Assembly (NCBI RefSeq): GCF_000801315.1
Contig: NZ_CP010054.1
Coordinates: 1,550,001-1,614,000 of the forward strand
Direction: 5' to 3'
Source of the DNA: Hymenobacter sp. DG25B
GTDB lineage: Bacteria; Bacteroidota; Bacteroidia; Cytophagales; Hymenobacteraceae
DNA length: 64,000 bases
The notes under the pieces are model-generated. The model did no database searches and was not told the DNA's origin. It worked only from the letters and a program-made list of their open reading frames with translations. This document shows, in pieces, positions 17,341 to 24,589 of this stretch (the stretch's first letter is position 1; every line of letters starts with the position of its first letter). A program made the translations under genes and the position numbers.

Positions 17341-17679
17341 TTATTTCTCCCAGATGGTGCGCTTGTACTCGGCCTTACTGAAGTCCTCGTCGTTGATTTT
17401 GGTGTTTCCTCCGAATCCGCCCAGGTAGCCGAGCGAATTGCAATTGCCATCTATCACCTCCGCACTAGCATCAGCAATACAATCACCCGGGTTGAGAACA
17501 TAGACCAGTTTCCCCTGAAAAAAGTACTCCTTGATGTTAACATCCGACTCACAAGGAGCCTCTTTCAGGTCCACGGCTTTTTGCTTTATACACTTGGGAG
17601 AATCCTTGGCAATATCGACCTTCTCGCAGGCCGTGAATGCAAAGGCAGAGCCAATCAAACAGTAGAAAATCTTCTTCAT
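17341..17679 (-). CDS. DUF6970-type lipoprotein
   Basis: 112 residues from the ATG at 17679, which opens a lipoprotein signal (MKKIFYCLIGSAFAFTAC, lipobox FTAC). A start 13 codons earlier would disrupt the signal. The mature part (KCIKQKAVDLKEAPC, VNIKEYFFQGKLVYVLNPGD, EVIDGNCNSLGYLGGFGGNT, KRTIWEK) matches what I remember of DUF6970, small Bacteroidota lipoproteins with paired cysteines. Function unknown. It lies downstream of the CstB-like gene, but a strong terminator precedes it, so it needs its own promoter. Confidence 0.75.
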   Translation of the reverse strand: MKKIFYCLIGSAFAFTACEKVDIAKDSPKCIKQKAVDLKEAPCESDVNIKEYFFQGKLVYVLNPGDCIADASAEVIDGNCNSLGYLGGFGGNTKINDEDFSKAEYKRTIWEK

Positions 17680-17715
17680 AGGAATGCAGGTGAAGGCGCC
17701 GGGTGCTATAGAAAA

Positions 17716-17754
17716 CAAAAATGACCAGAGGCTCGCAAGTCCCTGGTCATTTTA
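17716..17754 (-). terminator. Terminator of the CstB-like gene
   Basis: An 11-bp perfect stem, AAAATGACCAG with its complement (17718-17728 and 17743-17753). On the minus strand it is followed by TTTTTGTTTT. Confidence 0.88.
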
Positions 17755-17796
17755 AGAGTACGCGCCGTGCCAGATAGTTGCACTGCGCAAAGTTGT

Positions 17797-19176
17797 TTAC
17801 ACGTGCGCTGACTGCGTCTGGAAGGTGGTAATGGCTTCGCCGAGGTCATAAACCGGCACGCCGGGCAGGGCCGCTTCCAGAATGCTGGCACCCGCTGCGG
17901 ATCGGTAGCCACCGGCGCAATGCACCAGAATCGGTTTATCGGTCGGCACTTCGCGCACCCGCTCGCGCAGCTCGGGCAGCGGAATCAGCAGGGCATTATC
18001 GAAAATGGGGTGCTGGGCTTCGGTGCGGTTGCGGATGTCTACGATGGTGAAATCCTGGGGCTGCTGGCGCACGTGCTCCACATCGGTGGTGGGGCTGGTG
18101 GCCGGTAGCTGGTGGGGCGTGAGCAGGGCGCCTTTGATGTTGGTTTCGTAGCCGATTTTGGCGGCTTTGCGAATCACGGTGTCCAGGGCAATCTGGGAAT
18201 CGGCCAGCAGGTAGAACGGCTCCCTGGGGCCTACAATGGAGCCCAGCCAGGTTTCAAACTTGCCGCCATCCATCAGGTTAATGGCGCCGGGCAGGTGGCC
18301 GGCCCGAAACTCCGCGGCCGGGCGGGTATCAATAATGAGAATGCCGGGCTCTACGGGCGCATCCATCAGCGGGCGCGGCACCCGCCGGATGCTGTCCTCG
18401 AAGGGCAGTGCGCCCTGCTTGTTCAGCATTACATCGTGCCCAAAATACTTGGGCATAAAGGGCTGGTCTTCCAGCAATACCCGCACAAACTCATCCTGCG
18501 TCATGGGCTGCAGGGCGTAGTTGGTTTTCAACTCCTTGCCAATAGTGCTGTCCAGATCGGGGCTGGTGGTTTTGCCGCACAGGGAGCCTGGGCCGTGCGC
18601 CGGGTACACCTTGGTGGTAGGCGGCAGCGTCATGAGCTTGTTGCGGGTGGAGAGGTAGAGCTGGGCGGCCAGCTGCTCGCGCTGGTGCCCGCCTACCAGC
18701 TCACTCTCGCGCAGGTCAGGGCGGCCTACATCGCCCACAAACAGCGTATCGCCGGTGAATACGGCGCGGGTCTGGGCCATATCGTCTATCAGCAGAATGC
18801 TGATGCTGTCGGGGGAGTGGCCCGGGGTATTGATGGCGTGGAGCTCCACGGTGCCCAGCGCTATCCGGTCACCATCATCAAAGGCATGATGGGCATAGGT
18901 GGCGTGCACCAGCTTGCTGCAGTAAATAGTGGCGCCGGTTTCTTCGGCTATTTCCAGGTGCGAGGATACAAAATCAGCGTGCGGATGCGTCTCAATAACG
19001 GCTACAATCCGGGCCTCGTGCTCGTCGGCAAAATCATAGTAGGGCTGGGGGTCGCGGGCCGGGTCAATAATAGCTACCTGGCGGCCACTGCGGATAGCGT
19101 AACTGGCGTGGGCCAGCCCTTTATCGTAAAACTGCTGAATTTGTACCGACGAGGTACTACTGGGGAGGGGACTCAT
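17797..19176 (-). CDS. Persulfide dioxygenase with two rhodanese domains (CstB-like)
   Basis: A 459-residue fusion. Residues 10-255 form a metallo-beta-lactamase fold of the ETHE1 type, with the iron-site motif THPHADFVSSH, NTPGHSPDS and FTGDTLFVGDVGRPDL. A rhodanese-like domain without a catalytic Cys follows (IIDTRPAAEFRAGHLPGAIN; its loop reads YLLADSQ). A C-terminal rhodanese carries the active Cys in VHCAGGYRSAAG. This order (dioxygenase, pseudo-rhodanese, rhodanese) is that of CstB, which oxidises persulfides and makes thiosulfate during sulfide detoxification in the cytosol. It is divergent from a Cys-bearing MarR gene. A TATATTTG box on the minus strand at 19230-19237 is the likely -7 element, giving a leader of about 50 nt. 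Confidence 0.88.
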   Translation of the reverse strand: MSPLPSSTSSVQIQQFYDKGLAHASYAIRSGRQVAIIDPARDPQPYYDFADEHEARIVAVIETHPHADFVSSHLEIAEETGATIYCSKLVHATYAHHAFDDGDRIALGTVELHAINTPGHSPDSISILLIDDMAQTRAVFTGDTLFVGDVGRPDLRESELVGGHQREQLAAQLYLSTRNKLMTLPPTTKVYPAHGPGSLCGKTTSPDLDSTIGKELKTNYALQPMTQDEFVRVLLEDQPFMPKYFGHDVMLNKQGALPFEDSIRRVPRPLMDAPVEPGILIIDTRPAAEFRAGHLPGAINLMDGGKFETWLGSIVGPREPFYLLADSQIALDTVIRKAAKIGYETNIKGALLTPHQLPATSPTTDVEHVRQQPQDFTIVDIRNRTEAQHPIFDNALLIPLPELRERVREVPTDKPILVHCAGGYRSAAGASILEAALPGVPVYDLGEAITTFQTQSAHV

Positions 19177-19229
19177 AGGGGTATAACTTGGTGGATGCCT
19201 CGGACGCAGCTACGCGGGAGGCATATTTT

Positions 19230-19237
19230 CAAATATA
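19230..19237 (-). promoter_or_regulatory. -7 element upstream of the CstB-like gene
   Basis: TATATTTG on the minus strand, about 54 nt before the ATG at 19176. The nearest TTG is 25 nt upstream, slightly outside the usual spacing, so the -33 element is weak. Confidence 0.45.
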
Positions 19238-19349
19238 AGCAAGTGTAGTTCCTTTTGTATGGCAAAGGCCGATTCTGTGGCAAATTGACAGGCTGCGGCC
19301 GCAGGAAAGGCTCTTTGCAGAGAAAGGAAAAAAATATTTTTAATAATGC

Positions 19350-19382
19350 TTGTACATACAATTATAAAATCATTTACCTTTG
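19350..19382 (+). promoter_or_regulatory. marR promoter overlapping a palindromic operator
   Basis: TTG (19350-19352), 22 nt, then TACCTTTG (19375-19382), eight bases before the ATG at 19390. The palindrome TTGTACATACAA (19350-19361) covers the TTG, as expected for autorepression. A near-identical site lies before the next gene at 19851-19862. Confidence 0.6.
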
Positions 19383-19389
19383 AGCCATC

Positions 19390-19827
19390 ATGAGCGACAA
19401 AAAGAATTCCCCTTACTGCGGCTGCCTGTATTTTGCGGCCAATGCGCTGGGCCGGCTGTTAACCGGACTGGCGGATCAGGAATTCCGGACCACGGGGCTG
19501 GCCCCCAGCCTGGCGTTTGTGGTGATGAACGTGAACCGGCAGCCCGGCATTCAGCCGTCCCAGCTCAGCGAGCTGATGAAGCTGACGCCCTCTACCGTGT
19601 CAAGGCTAGTGGAAAAGCTGGAGCATCAGGGCTACCTCCGCCGGGAGGTAACCGGGCGCACCACGCAGGTGCATGCCACGGAAAAGGGGCAGGCCTTGCA
19701 GCCTCAACTGCAGGCCGCCTGGCGCAGCCTGTATGCTCGCTACTCTGAGCTAATTGGCGTGGAAGCAGCTAAAATGCTCACCCAACAATCCTATACCGCC
19801 ATTCAGGCGCTGGAAGAGGCTGAATAG
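19390..19827 (+). CDS. MarR-family transcriptional regulator
   Basis: A 145-residue winged-helix protein. An N-terminal helix carries a Cys pair (SPYCGCLYFAANALGRLL). The recognition helix region is PSQLSELMKLTPSTVSRLVE, with wing LRREVTGRTTQVHATEKG. A C-terminal dimer helix completes the fold. The cysteines near the dimer helix suggest a thiol or persulfide-sensing role like OhrR or related MarR proteins; that is inference. It is divergent from the CstB-like gene and 72 bp upstream of an oxidoreductase. It probably represses itself and that gene through the TTGTACATRCAA sites seen before both. Confidence 0.88.
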   Translation: MSDKKNSPYCGCLYFAANALGRLLTGLADQEFRTTGLAPSLAFVVMNVNRQPGIQPSQLSELMKLTPSTVSRLVEKLEHQGYLRREVTGRTTQVHATEKGQALQPQLQAAWRSLYARYSELIGVEAAKMLTQQSYTAIQALEEAE

Positions 19828-19850
19828 CCTTTTTTTTGGTCGATTAATAA

Positions 19851-19862
19851 TTGCATGTACAA
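19851..19862 (+). promoter_or_regulatory. Second copy of the putative MarR operator
   Basis: TTGCATGTACAA; its reverse complement TTGTACATGCAA differs at one of 12 positions from the site at 19350-19361. It lies 38 bp before the ATG of the oxidoreductase gene. Downstream -7 candidates are poor matches to TAnnTTTG. Confidence 0.5.
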
Positions 19863-19899
19863 CCAAACAAATTCATTTCTCACCTTTACCAATTAACAT

Positions 19900-20544
19900 A
19901 TGAAAATCGGAATTTTAGGTACCGGCAATGTAGGGCAGACCTTGGGCGCTAAGCTGCTTTCTTTGGGCCATGAAGTGATGCTGGGCTCGCGCCAGGCGGG
20001 CAATGAAAAGGCGGTAGCCTGGGTGCAGCAGCACGGCGGCACTGCCCGCGAAGGTTCCTTTACCGACGCAGCTCAATTCGGCGAACTGCTGATTGTGGCC
20101 ACCATGGGCACGGGCACCATAGCCGCCGTAGAGCAGGCCGGCGCGGCCAACGCAGCCGGTAAAACCGTCATCGACCTGACCAATCCGCTGGACTTCTCCC
20201 AGGGCATGCCTCCCCAGCTGTTCGTCGGTGTTACCGACTCCCTGGGCGAGCAGGTGCAGCGCGCCCTGCCCGGCGCCCACGTGGTAAAAACCCTGAACCT
20301 GGTAAACGTAGCCCAAATGATTGACCCCGCTTCGGCCAATGGGGGCGGAGAGCCCGACATGTTCCTGTGCGGCGACGATGCCGGCGCCAAGCAGCAGGTA
20401 ACAGAGCTGCTCCGGCAAATGGGCTGGCGCCGCATCACCGACCTGGGCGGCATTCAGGAAGCCCGCGCCACCGAGCCGTTTGTGCTGCTGTGGGTGCGCT
20501 ACGGCATCATTCACAATACCTGGACGCACGCTATGCGCTTCTAA
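19900..20544 (+). CDS. NADP-binding reductase, F420-dependent NADP reductase-like family
   Basis: A 214-residue Rossmann protein beginning KIGILGTGNVGQTLGAKLLS (GxGxxG dinucleotide motif) and followed by VMLGSRQAGNEKAVAW, with the SR pair typical of NADP binding. IDLTNPLDFSQGMPPQLFVG and a C-terminal FVLLWVRYGIIHNTWTHAM complete the NpdG/YqeB-like pattern. True F420 is not expected in Bacteroidota, so the substrate is unknown, and a small-molecule or flavin reductase role is inference. The upstream MarR operator suggests it is induced with the MarR response. The gene ends 30 bp before a strong terminator. Confidence 0.85.
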   Translation: MKIGILGTGNVGQTLGAKLLSLGHEVMLGSRQAGNEKAVAWVQQHGGTAREGSFTDAAQFGELLIVATMGTGTIAAVEQAGAANAAGKTVIDLTNPLDFSQGMPPQLFVGVTDSLGEQVQRALPGAHVVKTLNLVNVAQMIDPASANGGGEPDMFLCGDDAGAKQQVTELLRQMGWRRITDLGGIQEARATEPFVLLWVRYGIIHNTWTHAMRF

Positions 20545-20575
20545 GACCGCCCGCTTGCGGAAACGCATTCAAACA

Positions 20576-20605
20576 AAAAGCCCCGGCCAAACGGCCGGGG
20601 CTTTT
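20576..20605. terminator. Bidirectional terminator
   Basis: Stem AAAAGCCCCGGCC / GGCCGGGGCTTTT with loop AAAC. It lies between the converging oxidoreductase (+) and Spy-like (-) genes. Confidence 0.93.
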
Positions 20606-20636
20606 GCATACGGTGGTACGTAGTAGAGAGCAGAAA

Positions 20637-21125
20637 TTAAGACTGAGCCTTCATTTTCATCTTGTCGTGCTTCATCTTCATTTTGCCGTCCTTCATCTTG
20701 GACTTATTCTTCTGCATTCGCTCGTCGCGCATCTGGTCATACTTGGTGTACTGCTCTGCGGTGAGCACGCCCTTCAGCTGGGTTTCGTATTTCTCCCGGG
20801 AGGCCTTCATCTCCGGCATAGCGGCTTTGCGGTCAGTGGAGGCAGCGTATTTGGTATGGATGGCGTCCATTTCCTGACCCTGGGCCAGCAGGATGGCCTG
20901 CACCTTGGTGGTTTGATCAGCGGAGAGCGAAAGCTGCTGGGTGAGGCGCTGCGACATCTTTTCAGCGCGCTGCTCCGGGGGCATCTTCTCGTGGCCCATT
21001 CCCATGCCCATACCCTGGCCGTGGTGCATACCCTGGTGCTGAGCAGCGGGGGTAGTGGTGGTTTGAGCAGAAGCGGCAGTAGTAAAAAGGGCAGCCATGG
21101 CTACCAGTACAAGCATCTTTTTCAT
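20637..21125 (-). CDS. Met/His-rich periplasmic protein, Spy/CpxP-like
   Basis: A 162-residue exported protein (signal MKKMLVLVAMAALFTTAASA). After a Thr/Gln linker comes a Met/His-rich tract, HQGMHHGQGMGMGMGHEKMP. Helices with LTQQLSLSADQTTKVQAILL (LTxxQ-type) and LKGVLTAEQYTKYDQMRDER follow. The C-terminus is a Lys/Met/His tail (MKDGKMKMKHDKMKMK). The middle resembles Spy/CpxP envelope chaperones; both ends look suited to bind copper, silver or similar metals. A periplasmic metal buffer or envelope-stress chaperone is likely. The gene stands alone and ends at the shared terminator 20576-20605. Confidence 0.75.
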   Translation of the reverse strand: MKKMLVLVAMAALFTTAASAQTTTTPAAQHQGMHHGQGMGMGMGHEKMPPEQRAEKMSQRLTQQLSLSADQTTKVQAILLAQGQEMDAIHTKYAASTDRKAAMPEMKASREKYETQLKGVLTAEQYTKYDQMRDERMQKNKSKMKDGKMKMKHDKMKMKAQS

Positions 21126-21327
21126 AGGAAGTGAGTCTGTGGAATGGTTTTGCCGGGTTAGATTACAAAGCTGGTGCCAGGTTTAATCAGGACCAGAAAC
21201 CCGGCGCCAAACGGCTTATCTGGCCTTACACTCCGGATAATCGGCTATATTGGCCTTGCCGTTGCTGTGTAGCAACCATCGGTTTCTTTCCTACTCACCC
21301 TTTTCTTTCTCTTCTCTTTTCACCTCT

Positions 21328-22893
21328 ATGGCAAATATTTTCGCCAAAAAGCCGCTGGCCCTGCTTCTGGGCGAGGCCAACTCCACCGGCCACGGCACAC
21401 TAAAACGTACCCTGGGGGCCGGCAACCTGGTAGCGTTGGGCGTGGGAGCCATCATCGGTGCGGGTTTATTTGTGCGCACGGCAGCTGCAGCAGCGCAGGC
21501 TTCGGGCCCGGGCGTAACGCTGGCTTTCATTGTGGCGGCTATTGGCTGCGTTTTCGCGGGGCTGTGCTACGCTGAGTTTGCAGCCATGATTCCCATTGCC
21601 GGCTCGGCCTACACCTACGCCTACACCACCATGGGCGAGTTTATTGCCTGGGTAATTGGCTGGGCACTTATTATGGAATATGCGCTGGGCGCCGCTACGG
21701 TATCCATTGCCTGGAGTGAATACCTGAACAAGCTCTTAGAAGTCTTTGGCACCAGTATGCCGTACAGCTTAAGCCACTCGCCCTTTGAAAGTGCCGTGGT
21801 AAATGGCGTTACGGAGCACGGTATCATTAACCTGCCGGCGCTGCTCGTTATCGTGGCCCTGTCGCTGCTGCTCATTAAAGGCACCCAGGAGTCGGCTATG
21901 TTTAACGCCGTTGTGGTGTTTCTGAAAGTAGCCATTGTGCTGGTTTTCATTGCCGTAGGCTGGCAGTTTATCAACCCCGCCAACCACACGCCTTACCTGA
22001 TTCCCGAAAACGCGGAGCCCGTGAAAGATGCGGCCGGCAAGATCATACGCGAATACACAGCCTGGAACAAGCACGGCTGGGGCGGCATCCTGGGTGGTGC
22101 GGCCATTGTATTCTTCGCCTTCATTGGCTTTGATGCCGTGAGCACCGCCGCGCAGGAAGCCAAAAACCCCAAGCGCGACATGCCCATTGGTATTCTGGGC
22201 TCTCTGGCCGTATGTACTATCCTCTACATCCTGTTCGGTCACGTGCTGACGGGCGTAGCCAACTGGCGCGATTTTGCCGACCCAGCCAAGGGCGGTGAGG
22301 CCTCGGTAACCTATGCTATTAAAAACTACATGCCCGGCTACGAGTGGCTGAGCACAGCCGTAACGGTGGCCATTCTGCTGGGTTTCTCTTCCGTAATTCT
22401 GGTAATGCTGATGGGCCAGAGCCGCGTGTTCTTCTCCATGGCCAAAGATGGCCTGATGCCCAAAGCCTTTTCCGAGCTGCACCCCCGCTTTGGTACGCCT
22501 TATAAATCGAACCTGGCCCTGCTGGTTTTTGTGGGTGGTTTCGCGGCCTTCGTGCCCGGCTCCCTGGCCGGTGACTTAACCTCCTTTGGCACGCTGCTGG
22601 CCTTTGTGCTGGTATCGGCTGGTATCTGGATTATGCGCCGCTCCGACCCCGCCCAGCACCGGCCGTTCCGCGCGCCGCTGTCGTCGCCCTCGTTTCCTCT
22701 GGTACCCATTATGGGCGTACTGGTGTGCACCAGCATGATTATGGCCCTGGATTCGTTTACGCTGAAGGTGGCCTTTGGCTGGATGATTCTGGGCTTCATT
22801 GTGTACTTCCTGTATGGCAAGCGCAACTCCAAGCTGCAGCAGGGCATTGTAGTAATGCCTACTGAAATGGATGAAGTGAAGGTGCACGAATAG
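21328..22893 (+). CDS. APC-superfamily amino-acid permease (CAT type)
   Basis: A 521-residue membrane transporter with about 12-14 hydrophobic helices. The start at 21328 (MANIFAKKPLALLLGEANST) is the family N-terminus; an upstream TTG adds unrelated residues. It has the unwound first helix LVALGVGAIIGAGLFVRTAA, FAGLCYAEFAAMIPIAGSAY in helix 2, and FFAFIGFDAVSTAAQEAKNP in helix 6, all typical of cationic amino-acid transporters of the YfnA/CAT family. It should take up amino acids by proton symport. Codon use is like that of other core genes. It is followed by an unusually long terminator hairpin. Confidence 0.92.
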   Translation: MANIFAKKPLALLLGEANSTGHGTLKRTLGAGNLVALGVGAIIGAGLFVRTAAAAAQASGPGVTLAFIVAAIGCVFAGLCYAEFAAMIPIAGSAYTYAYTTMGEFIAWVIGWALIMEYALGAATVSIAWSEYLNKLLEVFGTSMPYSLSHSPFESAVVNGVTEHGIINLPALLVIVALSLLLIKGTQESAMFNAVVVFLKVAIVLVFIAVGWQFINPANHTPYLIPENAEPVKDAAGKIIREYTAWNKHGWGGILGGAAIVFFAFIGFDAVSTAAQEAKNPKRDMPIGILGSLAVCTILYILFGHVLTGVANWRDFADPAKGGEASVTYAIKNYMPGYEWLSTAVTVAILLGFSSVILVMLMGQSRVFFSMAKDGLMPKAFSELHPRFGTPYKSNLALLVFVGGFAAFVPGSLAGDLTSFGTLLAFVLVSAGIWIMRRSDPAQHRPFRAPLSSPSFPLVPIMGVLVCTSMIMALDSFTLKVAFGWMILGFIVYFLYGKRNSKLQQGIVVMPTEMDEVKVHE

Positions 22894-22901
22894 TCAAACC
22901 C

Positions 22902-22966
22902 CATACTTCAGCAAGTAAAAAACCCCGTCAGTACTAACTGGCGGGGTTTTTACTTGCTGAAGTATG
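22902..22966 (+). terminator. Long-stem terminator after the permease gene
   Basis: A hairpin of about 65 nt. The outer arms start CATACTTCAGCAAGTA and end with its exact complement. The AAAAAACCCCG/CGGGGTTTTT part is the classical terminator, with one bulged A, and an inner CAGT/ACTG extends the stem. The outer 16 bp are not needed for termination and may protect the 3' end or stop readthrough from both sides. Confidence 0.9.
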
Positions 22967-23087
22967 AGAGGAAGTCAGCGGGCAAAAACCTTTAGCCGCC
23001 GGAATCATAACCCCACCCATTAATACCGGCACTCTGGTTTAGTTTTTATGATGTATTAATCAATAAATCAATTGTTTATAAAATATA

Positions 23088-23119
23088 TTGTATAATTAAG
23101 ACAATAAAATATAAATTTG
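23088..23119 (+). promoter_or_regulatory. Promoter of the NarL-type regulator gene
   Basis: TTG (23088-23090), 21 nt, TAAATTTG (23112-23119), in an AT-rich leader 58 bp before the ATG at 23177. Confidence 0.55.
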
Positions 23120-23176
23120 ATTACATCAGTAATATTTCTATATTTAGTATGGTGCTATACAACCAGGGACTGAAAG

Positions 23177-23902
23177 ATGAGCAACCACCAATCTATTGCA
23201 AAGCCCGCGGGCAGGCTGCCTGCGGTAACTACCACCGAAGAAAGAAGCCCGCCCGGCATCCAGGTTCTTCTGGTAGATGACCACCAGATGGTACTGGAAG
23301 GCATCCGGACCCTGCTGCGGTCGGAGCAGGATATACAGGTGGTGGGCCAGGCCAGCAATGGGGAAGAAGCCCTGCGGCTACTAAACGCGCTGCCGCAGGT
23401 ACAGGTGGCCATTGTGGACCTGAATATGCCCGCCGCGGAAGGCGTGGAACTGGTGGGGCGCATTAAACAGCAAAAGCCGGCCGTGCAGGTGCTGGCGCTT
23501 TCCTCCCTGCCCGATGCCGCCCGAATACGGGCGGTGCTGGCCGCCGGAGGTACCGGTTACCTATTGAAAAATTCTACCAAGTCGGAGTTGGTGCTGGCCA
23601 TCCGGCAGGTGGCGGCCCACAACACGTTCTTCAGCCAGGAAGTAGCCACCGCCCTGCTGCAGAACCTGGATATTCCGGCCCGCCGCACGCCACAACAGGA
23701 GCCGGCGGTACTACTAACAGAGCGGGAGCGGCAGGTGCTGGCGCTTATTGTGCGGGAATATTCCAATAACCGCATTGCCGAGGAGCTATTTATCAGCGAG
23801 CGGACGGTGGAAACGCACCGCAAAAATATCCTCGCCAAAACCAATTCCAAGTCCATAGTGGGGCTCATCAAGTATGCGTTCCGGCATAAGCTGATTAGCT
23901 AA
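23177..23902 (+). CDS. Orphan NarL/FixJ-type response regulator
   Basis: A 241-residue regulator. After a 28-residue polar leader comes a receiver domain (VLLVDDHQMVLEGIRTLLRS; phospho-acceptor Asp in VAIVDLNMPAAEGVEL; Lys in GTGYLLKNSTKSEL). A LuxR-type helix-turn-helix follows, LTERERQVLALIVREYSNNR and ELFISERTVETHRKNILAKT. No histidine kinase is adjacent, so its partner is elsewhere. In this phylum such regulators often pair with membrane-bound or cytosolic two-component kinases. It appears to be a single-gene transcript. Confidence 0.92.
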   Translation: MSNHQSIAKPAGRLPAVTTTEERSPPGIQVLLVDDHQMVLEGIRTLLRSEQDIQVVGQASNGEEALRLLNALPQVQVAIVDLNMPAAEGVELVGRIKQQKPAVQVLALSSLPDAARIRAVLAAGGTGYLLKNSTKSELVLAIRQVAAHNTFFSQEVATALLQNLDIPARRTPQQEPAVLLTERERQVLALIVREYSNNRIAEELFISERTVETHRKNILAKTNSKSIVGLIKYAFRHKLIS

Positions 23903-24179
23903 ACAGCACCAAAACCTTCCCGGATAATCAGCCTGCGGTACTTTCTGCCGCCGGGAATCTGCTACGCGCCTTTGCGTTACCCGGAAGGCCGCTGTGGCCT
24001 GATAACGGGCAGAAACTAAACTCCGTACTGGTACGGAGGTGAATTTACGGGATAGTACGGATTGATAATTGAAAATTATTGTTTTATCTTAGCATCGTTC
24101 AATAAAATTTCTTTAAACTATTTTCTGATACGCCGCTCTGCTTTCCTTTATTACCACCGGAGTTGTTTCACACCTCTTA
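23903..24179. other. Intergenic region with an 18-bp palindrome
   Basis: No gene of its own. CTCCGTACTGGTACGGAG at 24021-24038 is a perfect 8-2-8 palindrome, and GTACGG recurs at 24055-24060. It could be an operator or a short RNA hairpin. An AT-rich stretch after 24060 may hold the promoter of the next small gene, but I see only a partial TTATCTTAG match. Confidence 0.4.
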
Positions 24180-24413
24180 ATGTCTACCAACATGCCCTCA
24201 AAAATCCTCTCCTTTATCTGCCATGTTCCGGGCCTCACACCCGGAGCATATCCCGCCGTTCCTACTACTCCTAAAGCCCCGGCTGAGCGCCCGGAACGCC
24301 GCGCTACTTCTTCCTCTTCGCCGGCTAACACCAGCAGCACCGGCGGTGGCCATTTTGCGGCTATTTATGAAAATGAGCGTTTTGTGCGCTTCAAGTACAT
24401 CAATAATCAATAG
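24180..24413 (+). CDS. Small protein of unknown function
   Basis: 77 residues from the ATG at 24180; a second ATG four codons later (MPSKILSFICHVPGLTPGAY) is equally possible. The middle is Pro/Ser/Thr-rich and low-complexity (PAERPERRATSSSSPANTSS), and the end is more ordered (HFAAIYENERFVRFKYINNQ). No signal peptide. A terminator-like hairpin 61 bp downstream supports a real transcript. Coding status rests on frame length, composition and the hairpin only. Confidence 0.45.
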   Translation: MSTNMPSKILSFICHVPGLTPGAYPAVPTTPKAPAERPERRATSSSSPANTSSTGGGHFAAIYENERFVRFKYINNQ

Positions 24414-24473
24414 TCCCGGTGTTTCATTTAGTGTCTCTCTATAGTTGAAACCACTACTTTGTATCCGCCAGAC

Positions 24474-24524
24474 CAGGGCGCCCGTTTTCTTTCTTCGGAG
24501 AGAGATGGACGCCCTGCTCTTTTA
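24474..24524 (+). terminator. Probable terminator
   Basis: CAGGGCG (24474-24480) pairs with CGCCCTG (24510-24516) across a partly paired loop and is followed by CTCTTTT. It would end the small gene at 24180-24413. Confidence 0.55.
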
Positions 24525-24589
24525 ACGGGTTTGCGCCTGCCGCCCGGAAATCGGCTAACTTGGGGCCGATTCATCCGTTTCGCGTGCTT

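Noticed and set aside
18112..19248. 378-codon open frame antisense to the CstB-like gene
   Set aside because: Gly/Val/Gln-rich shadow without recognisable domains.
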